The position numbers and the translations under genes were made by a program. Under the pieces are notes generated by a model. It was given only the letters and a program-made list of their open reading frames with translations. It ran no database searches and was not told the DNA's origin. 64,000 bases of DNA from Flavobacteriales bacterium (GTDB lineage Bacteria > Bacteroidota > Bacteroidia > Flavobacteriales_F > PHOS-HE28). The stretch covers positions 124,001-188,000 of the forward strand of contig JADKGB010000006.1 in NCBI GenBank assembly GCA_016717225.1, in the 5' to 3' direction. Below are positions 55,101-64,000 of the stretch, piece after piece; within the stretch, counting starts at the first letter, position 1, and each line of letters opens with the position of its first letter.

Positions 55101-57235
55101 GTTCCTTCCAATTTGTTCGAACAGCGGTGCGGTAGACCTGTTTACCGTGTTGGGCGGAACGCCGAATTCTGGTGGAACATGGACCGACGAGAATAATTTG
55201 CCTTTCAATGGAATTTTCGATCCTGCCACAAACACTTCACAAGTGTTCACCTACCTGGTCTTGGCGGCGTTGCCTTGCAGTGATGATCAGGCCCAAGTAA
55301 CCGTTATCGTAACTACGGCTCCTGACCCCGGCTCGAATGCGAGTGTGAGCACATGTCTGAGCGGTCTCCCGTTCGTGTTGACCGATTCACTCGGAGGCAC
55401 ACCGGATAGCGGCGTATGGACCGACCCGAGCAACGTGGCACACAGTGACACGTTCAACCCAGCGACAGATGCGAATGGAGACTGGACATACACCGTAGCC
55501 GGAACAGGAGGTTGTGCTGATACGAGTTCGACGTTGTCCATTTCCGTGACGGTGCCGAATACAGCCATCACGGGAAACAACACCATATGCGCTGGCGACA
55601 CCACCCAATTGGTGAACGTAGAGAATGTATCATGGGCGTGGTCTCCGATCGGTTCGATCACCGGACCCAACGATCGGCGATCCACTTTTCTTCCCCTCAC
55701 AAACCACGAGCTACACTGTATTCGTAACGGATGCCAGTGGCTGCACAGGAACAGGAACGATCATCGTTAACGTGAACCAATTGCCTGTGGTGGATGCAGG
55801 AGCTGACGTAGCCGTTTGTGATGGCCAAGGCACTACCATCGGTGGAAGTCCGACAGGTCCTTTGGGCAGTACGTTCTCATGGAGCCCTGCATCTGGTTTG
55901 GGAAACACGACAGATGCCAACCCTGATGCACAACCATTGGCAACTACCACGTACACTGTTGTTGTTACCGATGTTAACCAGTGCATGAATGCCGATGATG
56001 TAACGGTTACGTGGAACGCATTACCGGCGATCTCGGCTGGCCCTGATACCAGCTTCTGTCTCGGTGGAAGTGTTCAGCTCAACGCAACTGGTGCTGGTCA
56101 ATTCATTTGGAGCCCCGTCGACGGATTGAGTTCGACGACCGTGAACAACCCGATCGCATCCGCTTCTACAACGATCACCTACACAGTGTCGCTTACGGAC
56201 GCGAACAACTGCGTGAACAGCGACGAAGTGTTGGTGGTGGTGAACGGATTACCGAACGCCGATGCAGGACCGGACAAATACCTATGCCCAGGATTCGATG
56301 TTCAGTTGAACGGAAGCGGCGGAGGGTCGGCGAATTGGAGTCCCAATGACGGGACCCTGAACAACTCCACTGTACCGAACCCATTGGCATCTCCGGTGGT
56401 AACAACCACTTACACGCTTACCATTACCGACGGAAACGGCTGCAGTGATAGCGATGACACGCAAGTGTTGGTGAGCTCAGACCCGCCGGTGGATGCTGGA
56501 CCGGACCAGAATATCTGTGCAGGCCAACAAGTGATACTGGGCGGCAACCCAACCAACATACCGGGGACGTCGGTTAATTGGTCACCAGTTGCCGGTCTTA
56601 GTGATACCACAGCAAGCAATCCAACAGTTGTTCCAACAGAAACGACCCAGTATTTGGTAACTGTCACGAGCGACACGTGTACGAACCAGGATCAGGTGCT
56701 GATCACCGTGCAAGACGCCGGTGTTGCGTTGTTCACAGTGCGGCTGGAGCCCGGTTGCGAGAAGGTTCGGGCCTTCTTCACAGACCAAAGCCTGGGAGCA
56801 TCACAGTGGCTTTGGAACTTCGGCGATGGCGGAACCAGCAACGAACAGAACCCTCAGCACTACTTCGCCTACGGTGCTCCAATAACGGCTACACTCACCG
56901 TCACGGATCTCTTCGGCTGCTCGGGCAGTATTACCCAAGTTTACGAGGTGAGCAGTTTTGATGACTATGTGGACTATCAGATCCCGAACGTGTTCACACC
57001 CAACGGTGATGGCAAGAACGACGTGTTCACGTTCAATACGAATGGAATACTCGGCCCGTGCACCAGCATGCAAGTGTTCAACCGTTGGGGCCAGAAGGTC
57101 TTCGACAGTTTCGGTAACGACATTGTTTGGACCGGTCGCAATTTCGCTGGTGAGGAGTGCGTGAACGGGACCTACTTCTATACGATCACGTTGAAGGAAA
57201 TGAGCTTCAACGGCAACGTTTACCTGAACCGATGA
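52153..57235 (+). CDS. Gliding-motility-associated (T9SS type B) giant adhesin, split by a frameshift near 55670
   Basis: Two open frames (start 52153; second from about 55670 to 57235) make one protein of about 1693 residues. The signal peptide is followed by a domain beginning ATHLVGGNLGYVYQGETAPG, shared with the paralogue at 59668. About thirteen Ig-like repeats (pattern DAGxDxxICxG...WSPxxGL...NPxAxP...TTTYTVTVTD) follow, then PKD (WLWNFGDGGTSNEQNP) and a type B C-terminus (IPNVFTPNGDGKNDVFTFNT, ending VYLNR). The join is WSPIGSITG / DPTIGDPLFF; removing one G restores it. The start of the next gene overlaps its stop (ATGA). Confidence 0.88.
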
Positions 57236-57957
57236 AGAGCAACAAGGCTTGGGCCGGGGTAGTTGCCTTGGGTCTGCTCAGCTCCTGCCACACCATATGG
57301 AGCGGTTCGGATTGTGTGACCGGAACGGGCAATACGATCAAGAAAACACTGTCCATTGCTGAATTCAATGGCATCGTCGTGGAAGGCTCAATTGATGTTC
57401 ACATCATCAAAGGGAACGAGCAACTGGTGGAGGTCGTTGGCCAGCCTGAACTCATCGCGTTGATGAACACCGATGTGCAGCATGGCGTATGGAAGATCGG
57501 CACGGACGATTGTTTCAATACGAGCAAGGAATTCGCGGTTTACATCACGACGAACTTGCTTTCTTCGTTGGCGACCGAAGGATCGGGCGACATACACAGC
57601 GCAGATGTTTTCGGAAGCGGTAGCAGTACGTTCAGCGTAGCGGGAAGTGGTGATATTGTTGTGACCGGCGTGAATGACAAAGAGGTGAATGCCGAGATCG
57701 CAGGAAGCGGAAGTATCACCTTGAACGGCACATGCACCGAATTCGAAGCGGGTGTTGCTGGCAGTGGCGATGTGCACGCACAAGGGTTGAGCGCCAATGT
57801 TGTGGAAGCCAGTATAGCCGGTAGTGGAAGTGTCGACATTACCGCGATCAGTGAGTTGAAGGCTGATGTGAACGGAAGTGGCAATGTGCGCTATCGGGGC
57901 AAGCCGCAAGTCACATCGAATGTGCAAGGCAGCGGCGCTGTTGTTCCAGTTGAATGA
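57232..57957 (+). CDS. Head GIN domain lipoprotein
   Basis: 241 residues from the ATG at 57232; the preceding adhesin stop overlaps it (ATGA). The lipoprotein signal ends at LLSSC. The beta-helical DUF2807/GIN domain is full of short GSG motifs (TEGSGDIHSADVFGSGSS, AEIAGSGSITLNG, ASIAGSGSVDITAI), each turn ending in Gly-Ser-Gly. The GIN fold is common in Bacteroidota surface lipoproteins; the biochemical role is unknown. Position and overlap tie it to the adhesin. Confidence 0.88.
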   Translation: MKSNKAWAGVVALGLLSSCHTIWSGSDCVTGTGNTIKKTLSIAEFNGIVVEGSIDVHIIKGNEQLVEVVGQPELIALMNTDVQHGVWKIGTDDCFNTSKEFAVYITTNLLSSLATEGSGDIHSADVFGSGSSTFSVAGSGDIVVTGVNDKEVNAEIAGSGSITLNGTCTEFEAGVAGSGDVHAQGLSANVVEASIAGSGSVDITAISELKADVNGSGNVRYRGKPQVTSNVQGSGAVVPVE

Positions 57958-58679
57958 TGAGATCCTTTCTTGCTATCGGTGTTGTTATCGCCCTGATCGG
58001 CTGTGGCACTGGTAACCCCAAAGGGGCAACAACTGATGTGGCTGAAAGCACGGTCACGGGCCCATTGTGGAAATTGGTGGATCTGCCGGGCCTGGACGAC
58101 AATGTGAAGCATGACACCTTGTTGATCCAAACCACCTTCGAACTCGGCGACGGCACCTTCATCATGGTGGCCTCGAACAAGGAAGAAACACGTGAGGGCA
58201 TCCGCCTCTGCCTCTACCGACCTTCAGCGGACAGCAGCGCCGAAATGATCGCGTTCTCGAAGCCAGGTTACGACAGCGAAACCATGCTGCCCTCGTTCTT
58301 CAGTACGGGCAAAAAAGAAGATGGCTGGATCCTGCTGGCGAACATGGGGGAGCGTGAAAGTTGGGGCCAGGAAGCCTTCTGGCTCAAGGACCAGAAATTC
58401 CATTCGCTCGGGTTCCTCGACGTAGCACAACGCGATTGGAAGACATCCGATGACAGCACCTTTCAATGGCGAACGAACATCGGACCACGAGCCATCGTGA
58501 ACGGGATGAACGGCAAATTCACGATCAGTTTCAGCGGTGATAGTCTCCAACTCTACGATGACCTGCAAGGACATCGGGAAGTCGTTATACGCGCCAGCAG
58601 CCTTCGTTACCAATGCTCCGAGGGCAAGGCGGCATTGGTGATCAACGGCATCGCCATTGTCGCGAACGGACCTGTTTGA
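57954..58679 (+). CDS. Lipoprotein of unknown function
   Basis: 241 residues; its ATG overlaps the stop of the GIN gene (ATGA). A lipoprotein signal (IGVVIALIGC) is followed by a beta-rich region (WKLVDLPGLDDNVKHDTLLI, LLANMGERESWGQEAFWLKD). No domain recognised. The triple chain of overlapping starts and stops implies coupled translation with the adhesin operon. Confidence 0.75.
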   Translation: MMRSFLAIGVVIALIGCGTGNPKGATTDVAESTVTGPLWKLVDLPGLDDNVKHDTLLIQTTFELGDGTFIMVASNKEETREGIRLCLYRPSADSSAEMIAFSKPGYDSETMLPSFFSTGKKEDGWILLANMGERESWGQEAFWLKDQKFHSLGFLDVAQRDWKTSDDSTFQWRTNIGPRAIVNGMNGKFTISFSGDSLQLYDDLQGHREVVIRASSLRYQCSEGKAALVINGIAIVANGPV

Positions 58680-58682
58680 GAT

Positions 58683-59567
58683 CTACTGCACGATCGGGAT
58701 CATTCCGCGGATACCCATATCCACCGGGAATTCGCCTTCGAGCGGCTCAAACACATTGTCACCATCGATCTCAGCCCACTCAAAACTCTTGTTTGTGCTC
58801 AACGATACGATGATCACCACATCCTCTGTCTCCAGGCCGGTCACGGTAAGAGGTGCGCTCAGTTCACCGGTCACCACACATGAGCCGGCCGGAACGGGTG
58901 ATGTTGTGAACAAAGGATTAGGAACTGTGGTTGCACCTGGGCTTGCGGATCCAGTGTCGGCATACAACAGTGTCTCAAATCCCCAGAAGCCCTGCCGACG
59001 ATTGCCGTTCACCTGGAAAATGGAGTCATTGATAGCGAAGGAACTGATATAAGTATCATACCCAATGAACGAGGCAATGGTTCCAGTGAGGTTGAGGTTC
59101 GGGTTGATCCGGAACTTGATGTTGTAGTTCTGATAAGCGAGCGATACCCGAAGCCACTCATAAGTTCCGGGAGAAAGGTCGCTCAGCGGAATATTCAGGA
59201 ACTCACCGTTCTGCGCGACTTCCAATGAAAGATCATGATCAATGGCGGCAGCACCTCCCAAAGTCGTTTCCGGTGCATGGTACACTATGTCACCTTGGCC
59301 CAGAAGCGTTGTCGCGTTGGGTGCGAATTCGGCGTAATGTGCGCTCATCCGATCGAATACCGGGCTTTGAGCACCGTGTCCGGCCTCTACAGCGGGCTCG
59401 GGCTGTCCCAATCCGTTCAACCGCACCTGCGTGCTATCGAATTTGAACTTGAGGATCAAGCGCGGGCCGGACGCGACCGGATTGTCTGGCGTGGTTTCCT
59501 CGTCTTTGGTGCAACCCAAAAGCAGACCAAGGATCACAAAAAGGAAAAAGTGACGCAGGTAATTCAT
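58683..59567 (-). CDS. Lipoprotein of unknown function
   Basis: 294 residues from the ATG at 59567 (an upstream open frame to 59768 is unnatural). The lipoprotein signal ends at LGLLLGC. The mature domain has LILKFKFDSTQVRLNGLGQP, HAPETTLGGAAAIDHDLSLE and FAINDSIFQVNGNRRQGFWG; it ends GIRGMIPIVQ. I do not recognise the family. It lies on the opposite strand between the two adhesins and is divergent from the second one. Confidence 0.75.
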   Translation of the reverse strand: MNYLRHFFLFVILGLLLGCTKDEETTPDNPVASGPRLILKFKFDSTQVRLNGLGQPEPAVEAGHGAQSPVFDRMSAHYAEFAPNATTLLGQGDIVYHAPETTLGGAAAIDHDLSLEVAQNGEFLNIPLSDLSPGTYEWLRVSLAYQNYNIKFRINPNLNLTGTIASFIGYDTYISSFAINDSIFQVNGNRRQGFWGFETLLYADTGSASPGATTVPNPLFTTSPVPAGSCVVTGELSAPLTVTGLETEDVVIIVSLSTNKSFEWAEIDGDNVFEPLEGEFPVDMGIRGMIPIVQ

Positions 59568-59667
59568 GGTTTTTGAATAAGGGCAAATTAAGCGCCAAAG
59601 CAGCGAATGAAGCCAGGGAGTCATCATCAAGCCTCGGTACTCCTTGAAATACGTCATCTTCGCAAGC

Positions 59668-61740
59668 ATGCTGAACAGGAACAGAAGAAACAGGAACAAG
59701 TTGATCGGCACCATCCGTCTGTTCGCGCTGGTCATCTTCCTGTTCACAATACCCGAAGTTCGAGCCACCCACTTGGTCGGGGGCGATCTAGGCTACGAAT
59801 TCATTGGTGAAACCGCACCGGGCAGCGGCCAATTCAGGTACAAACTGAAACTACGGTTGTACATCAACTGCGGCGCTTCCTCGAGCTATCCAAGTATCAT
59901 CGATGTGCTCGGGGGCTCAACGACCCCGTTGCCTGTGGGCGTATACGACGAAGATCCTAACAACCCGAACGCAGCCAAGGTGCTGCTGACGACCGGGAAC
60001 ATATTCTTGAGCACGTTCAACATCATTACCCCCCCTTTGCCCGAAGGCTGCAGCGTGGGTGAAGGACAGTGTATTGAGGAAAGCCTGTTCGATGGCGAAG
60101 TGATCCTGCCGGCAAGTACAAGTGGCTACCACCTCTACTTCCAAGCTTACGCACGCAACGAAGCCATTGACAATCTCGTGCTGCCGGGCGAAGTAGGGAT
60201 AGGCTATTACGCGTTCATCCCTCCTACAAATATTCCGAACTCATCGCCTCTATTCAGCGGAGTTCCAGTTCCGTTCATATGCATTGGCGACACCACCTCG
60301 TTCAACACCTCAGCCACCGATCCAGATGGCGATTCCTTGGTCTTTTCTTTCGAGATCCCATACGCCGCTCAGGATGAAAATGGCGGGATCGAACCTCCTC
60401 CGTTCATTCTCAATTGGCCAATAGTGGATGTGCAGTTCCAGTCTGGCTATAGCCCAACTGCACCATTCGGGGCTGGAGGTTACGCGAACATCGACACGAA
60501 TACCGGTGCCGTGGAATATGGGGCTGTGCTCATTGGGAACTGGGTAGTGGCCATTGAGGTAAGAGAGTACCGGAACGGGCAGCTTATCGGACGTTCCCGC
60601 AGTGATCTTCAATTGCTCAGCACACCGTGCAGTCCGAACATTGCGCCATTACCGGAAAACAATACCATCACAACGTCCTACCAAGTTGTCGCGGGCGATA
60701 CGCTCTGTTTTCCCCTTGCTTTCACGGATGAGGATGGCGACACGTTGAACTTGATCGCGAATGGGCTCATCTTCGATAATGGCCTGTACACACCTGCAGC
60801 AACGATCACAGGCCCACTGAGCGGCGACAGCCTCCTCACAAGCCAGTTCTGTTGGACGCCGGCTTGCTCTGTGGGGCAGCAAGATCCGTACACGTTCAGT
60901 TTGCTCGTTTCCGACGACCACTGCCCACCCGCCATTTATCAGGTAGTGATCACCATTGAAGTCTTGCCGCGCGATGGTGCTGTTGGGATCACAGGACCTG
61001 CGGTTGCTTGTGCCGGCCAAGGGGCTGCGGAATACTGCTTCAACGGCCCGGCTGGCGCTGCATACCAATGGAATGTTACAAATGGAACCACCACTTCAAC
61101 ATTGACCGATCCATGCATATCCGTCGAATGGCCTGGCAGTGGAATTGGGACTCTTGAGCTTGTGGCTGTAGACGCCCAATGCACGTGGACGATCGATCTC
61201 GATGTCTTTGCACAAGAAGCTCCTGAAGCCTCATTCGCTCTCGATCTGGATACTTTTTGCACGGGGATCACGGCGAAGGTCCTCGACATCTTGCCACAAG
61301 GCGGGCAGCAACTATGGTATGTGAATTCCCAACTCTCCTCCATCGGGTCACTGGAAACGATATTGCCATTGGGCTTCAGCACGACGAACGAGATCACGTT
61401 GATCGCATCCAACCAATTCGGGTGTTCGGATACGGTTAGCCAACAATTGGTGATCGGCAGCTACGACCAATCGGTCCAGTACTACATACCCAATGTCTTT
61501 TCACCCAATGGGGATGGCAAGAACGACCGGTTCATCCTGGCCAGCCAACAAGACATGTCAGCCTGTGTGCTTATGCGCATTTATGATCGTTGGGGCAAGC
61601 TTCTTTACGAAACCGACAACGGATCATTGGGATGGAACGGAAAGAACAGTGGGGGAACCGAGTGTGCACAAACCGCCTATTTCTACCGGATCACCGTCGG
61701 TGACGTGGAATATCACGGGTACGTGGATCTTCTACGATAA
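59668..61740 (+). CDS. Gliding-motility-associated (T9SS type B) surface protein, paralogue of the 52153 gene
   Basis: About 690 residues from the ATG at 59668; a TTG at 59644 is the longer option. The first domain begins ATHLVGGDLGYEFIGETAPG, sharing its pattern and length with the 52153 protein. It includes SDDHCPPAIYQVVITIEVLP and one Ig-like segment. The C-terminus is a type B sorting domain (IPNVFSPNGDGKNDRFILAS, ending YVDLLR). It lacks the tandem Ig-like repeats, so it is a shorter version of the same architecture. Exported by T9SS; ligand unknown. A terminator follows at 61762-61796. Confidence 0.9.
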   Translation: MLNRNRRNRNKLIGTIRLFALVIFLFTIPEVRATHLVGGDLGYEFIGETAPGSGQFRYKLKLRLYINCGASSSYPSIIDVLGGSTTPLPVGVYDEDPNNPNAAKVLLTTGNIFLSTFNIITPPLPEGCSVGEGQCIEESLFDGEVILPASTSGYHLYFQAYARNEAIDNLVLPGEVGIGYYAFIPPTNIPNSSPLFSGVPVPFICIGDTTSFNTSATDPDGDSLVFSFEIPYAAQDENGGIEPPPFILNWPIVDVQFQSGYSPTAPFGAGGYANIDTNTGAVEYGAVLIGNWVVAIEVREYRNGQLIGRSRSDLQLLSTPCSPNIAPLPENNTITTSYQVVAGDTLCFPLAFTDEDGDTLNLIANGLIFDNGLYTPAATITGPLSGDSLLTSQFCWTPACSVGQQDPYTFSLLVSDDHCPPAIYQVVITIEVLPRDGAVGITGPAVACAGQGAAEYCFNGPAGAAYQWNVTNGTTTSTLTDPCISVEWPGSGIGTLELVAVDAQCTWTIDLDVFAQEAPEASFALDLDTFCTGITAKVLDILPQGGQQLWYVNSQLSSIGSLETILPLGFSTTNEITLIASNQFGCSDTVSQQLVIGSYDQSVQYYIPNVFSPNGDGKNDRFILASQQDMSACVLMRIYDRWGKLLYETDNGSLGWNGKNSGGTECAQTAYFYRITVGDVEYHGYVDLLR

Positions 61741-61761
61741 GCTCAAAGCACCTAAAACCAG

Positions 61762-61796
61762 AAAGGCGCATCAGCAGGTCTGGTGTGCCTTTTTTC
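61762..61796 (+). terminator. Terminator hairpin of the second adhesin gene
   Basis: aaaggcgca (61762-61770) pairs with tgtgccttt (61784-61792, one G-U) followed by a T-run; sits 21 bases after the stop at 61740. Confidence 0.7.
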
Positions 61797-61825
61797 GTTC
61801 TGGGAAGTTCCGTGCCCGTTAAGCA

Positions 61826-61848
61826 CAGTATACTGTATGCGCGCATAC
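61826..61848. promoter_or_regulatory. Candidate MarR-type operator palindromes
   Basis: GTATGCGCGCATAC (61835-61848) is a perfect 14-base palindrome; CAGTATACTG (61826-61835) is a second one sharing one base with it. They touch the -7 box TACTTTG (61849-61855) of the marR gene, consistent with autoregulation by the MarR-like protein. Inferred only. Confidence 0.45.
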
Positions 61849-61883
61849 TACTTTGAACGTACATTGGGAGCCGAAGTCATCTT

Positions 61884-62321
61884 GTGATGAAGCCCGAAGA
61901 GACCATCGACTTCCCCATCCGAAAAGTGTGGAGCCGCATCTCGCGTATCTACAACAGCGAGGCCTCCAAGTATGGGGGCACCATGGCGATAGGCCAGATC
62001 CTGCTCAGCATCGATCCTGACGGAACACCGAGCACCAAGCTCGGTCCCAAGATGGGCATGGAGAGCCGCAGCCTGGTTCGCACCCTGCAGACCATGGAGG
62101 AGGCTGGCCTCATCAAGCGTGTGGCGTGCAGGGAGGACAAGCGCGTTGTACGCATCCATCTCACGACCAAGGGCAAAGCCATGCGCGACGTCAGCCGCAA
62201 CACCGTCATCCAATTCAACCAAGCGGTCCAAAGCCGCTTCACGCAAAAACAACTGGAGAGCTTCCGCCAGGTAATGACGGAACTGGACCGCATACTCGAA
62301 CACGAACAACTCTTCGCCTGA
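61884..62321 (+). CDS. MarR family transcriptional regulator
   Basis: 145 residues; GTG at 61884 and ATG at 61887 are adjacent start candidates. The winged-helix core (LGPKMGMESRSLVRTLQTME, then IKRVACREDKRVVRIHLTTK) is MarR-typical, and an all-helix dimerisation part follows. The ATG of the next gene shares its stop's last base (TGATG), so it is translationally coupled to the beta-oxidation enzyme and probably controls it. The palindromes at 61826-61848 are the likely operator. Confidence 0.88.
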   Translation: MMKPEETIDFPIRKVWSRISRIYNSEASKYGGTMAIGQILLSIDPDGTPSTKLGPKMGMESRSLVRTLQTMEEAGLIKRVACREDKRVVRIHLTTKGKAMRDVSRNTVIQFNQAVQSRFTQKQLESFRQVMTELDRILEHEQLFA

Positions 62322-64000
62322 TGGCAAACAGACAGATCAGAAAGATCGCCGTGCTGGGTAGCGGCGTCATGGGCAGCCGCATCGCGTGCCACTTCGCCAA
62401 CGTGGGCGCTGAAGTGCTGCTACTCGATATCGTCCCGAAAGAGGGCACCGACCGCAACAAGATCGTCAACGACGCTTTGGCCGCGGCGCTGAAGAGCAGC
62501 CCCTCGCCCATCTACGACAAGCGCTTCGCGAAGCGCATCAGCACCGGCAACTTCGACGATGACCTGCCGAAGATCAAGGACTGCGACTGGGTGATCGAGG
62601 TCGTGGTCGAGCGGCTCGACATCAAGCAGCAGGTCTACACCAACGTGGAGAAGCACCGCAAGCCGGGCACATTGATCACCACGAACACCAGCGGCATCCC
62701 GATCCACGCCTTGCTCGAAGGGCGCAGCGAGGACTTCGCGAAGCACTTCTGCGGCACGCACTTCTTCAATCCGCCGCGCTACCTGCCGCTGCTGGAGATC
62801 ATCCCCGGCACGAAGACGGATCCCGCGGTCCTCTCCTTCCTGGAAGAATACGGCCAGCGCGTGCTGGGCAAGGTCACGGTGCTGTGCAAGGACACGCCCG
62901 CCTTCATCGCGAACCGCATCGGTGTGTTCGGCATCATGGGCCTGTTCCACTTGGTGGAAGAAATGGGCCTCACCGTGGAAGAGATCGATCGCCTGACCGG
63001 TCCCGCGCTGGGCCGCCCGAAGAGCGCCACGTTCCGCACGGCGGACGTCGTGGGTCTCGACACACTGGTGCACGTTGCGAAAGGCGTTCAGGAGAACTGC
63101 CCGAAGGACGAGCAGAACGCCACGTTCGCGCTGCCCGGCTACTTGCAGCAGATGGTCGAGAAGAACATGCTCGGCAGCAAGACCGGCAAGGGCTTCTTCT
63201 TCAAGGACCGCTCAACGCCCAAAGGCGACATCCTCGCGCTGGACCTGAAGACGCTCGAGTACCGTCCGCAGGTGAAGCCCAAGTTCGCCACGCTGGATGC
63301 GGCGAAGAAGGAGGACAACCTGGTGAAGCGCACCGCGATCCTTTACGCGGGCACCGACAAGGCCGGCGAGTTCTACCGCAAGAGCTTCCACGGGCTCTTC
63401 GCCTACGTGAGCCACCGCATCCCGGAGATCACCGACCAGCTCTACAAGATCGACGACGCCATGCGCGCGGGCTTCGGTTGGGAGCTTGGACCTTTTGAAA
63501 CGTGGGATGCGATCGGTGTGAAGACAGCGCTCGATGCGATGACCCTTCGGCAGGCTCAGGGTGGCACCGCATCTGTTGCGCCGTGGGTGAACGACATGCT
63601 CGCCGCAGGCAACACCAGCTTCTACAAAATGGAGGGCGGCAAGCGGCTCTACTACGACATCCCGAGCAAGAGCTACAAGCCCGTGCCGCGCGCGGAAGGC
63701 ACCATCGTGCTGAGCGAACTGCCCGAAAGCAGCATCGTTTGGAAGAACAGTCTGGCCCGCGTGTACGACATCGGCGACGGCATCCTCGCTGTGAGCTGGG
63801 GCGGCAAGATGAACGTCATCGGCGCGGAAGTGATCCAAGGCCTCAACAAGGCGATCGATCTCGCGGAGGCCGGTTACAAGGGCCTCGTGGTCTACAACGA
63901 CGGCGCGCTCTTCACCGCGGGCGCCAACGTGGGCATGATCTTCATGATGGCCGTGGAGCAGGAGTACGACGACCTGGACATGGCCATCCGCACCTTCCAG
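62321..64000 (+). CDS. 3-hydroxyacyl-CoA dehydrogenase / enoyl-CoA hydratase fusion, 3' end beyond window
   Basis: 560 codons from the ATG at 62321, open to the window edge. The NAD-binding start (KIAVLGSGVMGSRIACHFAN) and NTSGIPIHALLEG, GTHFFNPPRYLPLLEI, KDTPAFIANRIGVFGIMGLF are of the 3HCDH family. Near residue 480 a crotonase domain begins (GGKMNVIGAEVIQGLNKAID, then VVYNDGALFTAGANVG). This is the reverse order of E. coli FadB, as in the known Bacteroidota type. It works in fatty-acid beta-oxidation. G+C is about 62 %, clearly above the rest of the window. Confidence 0.93.
   Translation, partial: MANRQIRKIAVLGSGVMGSRIACHFANVGAEVLLLDIVPKEGTDRNKIVNDALAAALKSSPSPIYDKRFAKRISTGNFDDDLPKIKDCDWVIEVVVERLDIKQQVYTNVEKHRKPGTLITTNTSGIPIHALLEGRSEDFAKHFCGTHFFNPPRYLPLLEIIPGTKTDPAVLSFLEEYGQRVLGKVTVLCKDTPAFIANRIGVFGIMGLFHLVEEMGLTVEEIDRLTGPALGRPKSATFRTADVVGLDTLVHVAKGVQENCPKDEQNATFALPGYLQQMVEKNMLGSKTGKGFFFKDRSTPKGDILALDLKTLEYRPQVKPKFATLDAAKKEDNLVKRTAILYAGTDKAGEFYRKSFHGLFAYVSHRIPEITDQLYKIDDAMRAGFGWELGPFETWDAIGVKTALDAMTLRQAQGGTASVAPWVNDMLAAGNTSFYKMEGGKRLYYDIPSKSYKPVPRAEGTIVLSELPESSIVWKNSLARVYDIGDGILAVSWGGKMNVIGAEVIQGLNKAIDLAEAGYKGLVVYNDGALFTAGANVGMIFMMAVEQEYDDLDMAIRTFQ

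Noticed and set aside
52153..57235. CRISPR-like or tandem DNA repeat in the adhesin gene
   Set aside because: The repetition is at protein level, about 85 residues per Ig-like unit, with divergent DNA; no regular spacers.

Overview
The window comes from the chromosome of a member of the Bacteroidota, probably a flavobacterium-like or sphingobacterium-like lineage with roughly 50-55 % G+C. The lineage call rests on type IX secretion (T9SS) C-terminal sorting domains of both type A and the gliding-motility-associated type B, an OstA-like LPS transport protein, an S46 dipeptidyl-peptidase, a UMF1-family transporter, a SiaB-like kinase, a TonB receptor with a carboxypeptidase-like N-terminal domain, and a tmRNA with tag GEVDYALAA. 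Many genes also carry an upstream TAnnTTyG -7 box, the Bacteroidota promoter type. Genus or species cannot be read from the sequence.

Layout. 1-7.3 kb: a truncated T9SS protein, a nitroreductase, a decayed small secreted protein, OstA-like and OmpH-like envelope proteins and a 705-residue T9SS protein. 7.4-16.8 kb: TonB receptor, CTP synthase, YidC, an EI24 membrane protein, a small secreted protein and a T9SS protein. 16.8-30.4 kb: S46 peptidase, DUF6438-like lipoprotein, PurB, DinB-like protein, LhgO with a UMF1 transporter, a frameshifted OmpA-like protein coupled to HemE, and several small outer-membrane barrels. 30.4-41 kb: aconitase, dipeptide epimerase, delta-60-repeat T9SS protein, bestrophin, the rpsF-rpsR-rplI operon and dnaX. 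41-44.6 kb: NADP isocitrate dehydrogenase and a GT22-like glycosyltransferase, separated by about 750 bases of almost pure G/C that I consider a sequence artefact and a possible false join. 44.6-49 kb: MATE transporter, a barrel protein, ssrA (tmRNA), an alanine-dehydrogenase/saccharopine-dehydrogenase-like oxidoreductase and a SiaB-like kinase. 49.2-61.7 kb: a surface-protein island with a GEVED/PKD/CUB protein and two paralogous gliding-type giant adhesins flanking three lipoproteins. 61.8-64 kb: a MarR regulator overlapping a fatty-acid beta-oxidation fusion enzyme that runs off the end.

How the genes fit together. Central metabolism (PyrG, PurB, HemE, aconitase, Icd, LhgO, beta-oxidation) is interleaved with envelope biogenesis (YidC, OstA-like, OmpH-like) and with a large set of secreted or surface proteins that depend on T9SS machinery not present here. 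No mobile element, CRISPR array or rRNA was seen.

The most rewarding observations are: an A9 tract in dnaX placed exactly where slippage would give a gamma-like short form, with both alternative frames closing within three or four codons; a recurrent promoter motif so close to several start codons that leaderless transcripts are likely; a palindrome abutting the -7 box of the MarR operon; and an intergenic repeat that also supplies the C-termini of two enzymes. At least four genes carry single-base frame disruptions, which suggests residual sequencing error in this assembly.
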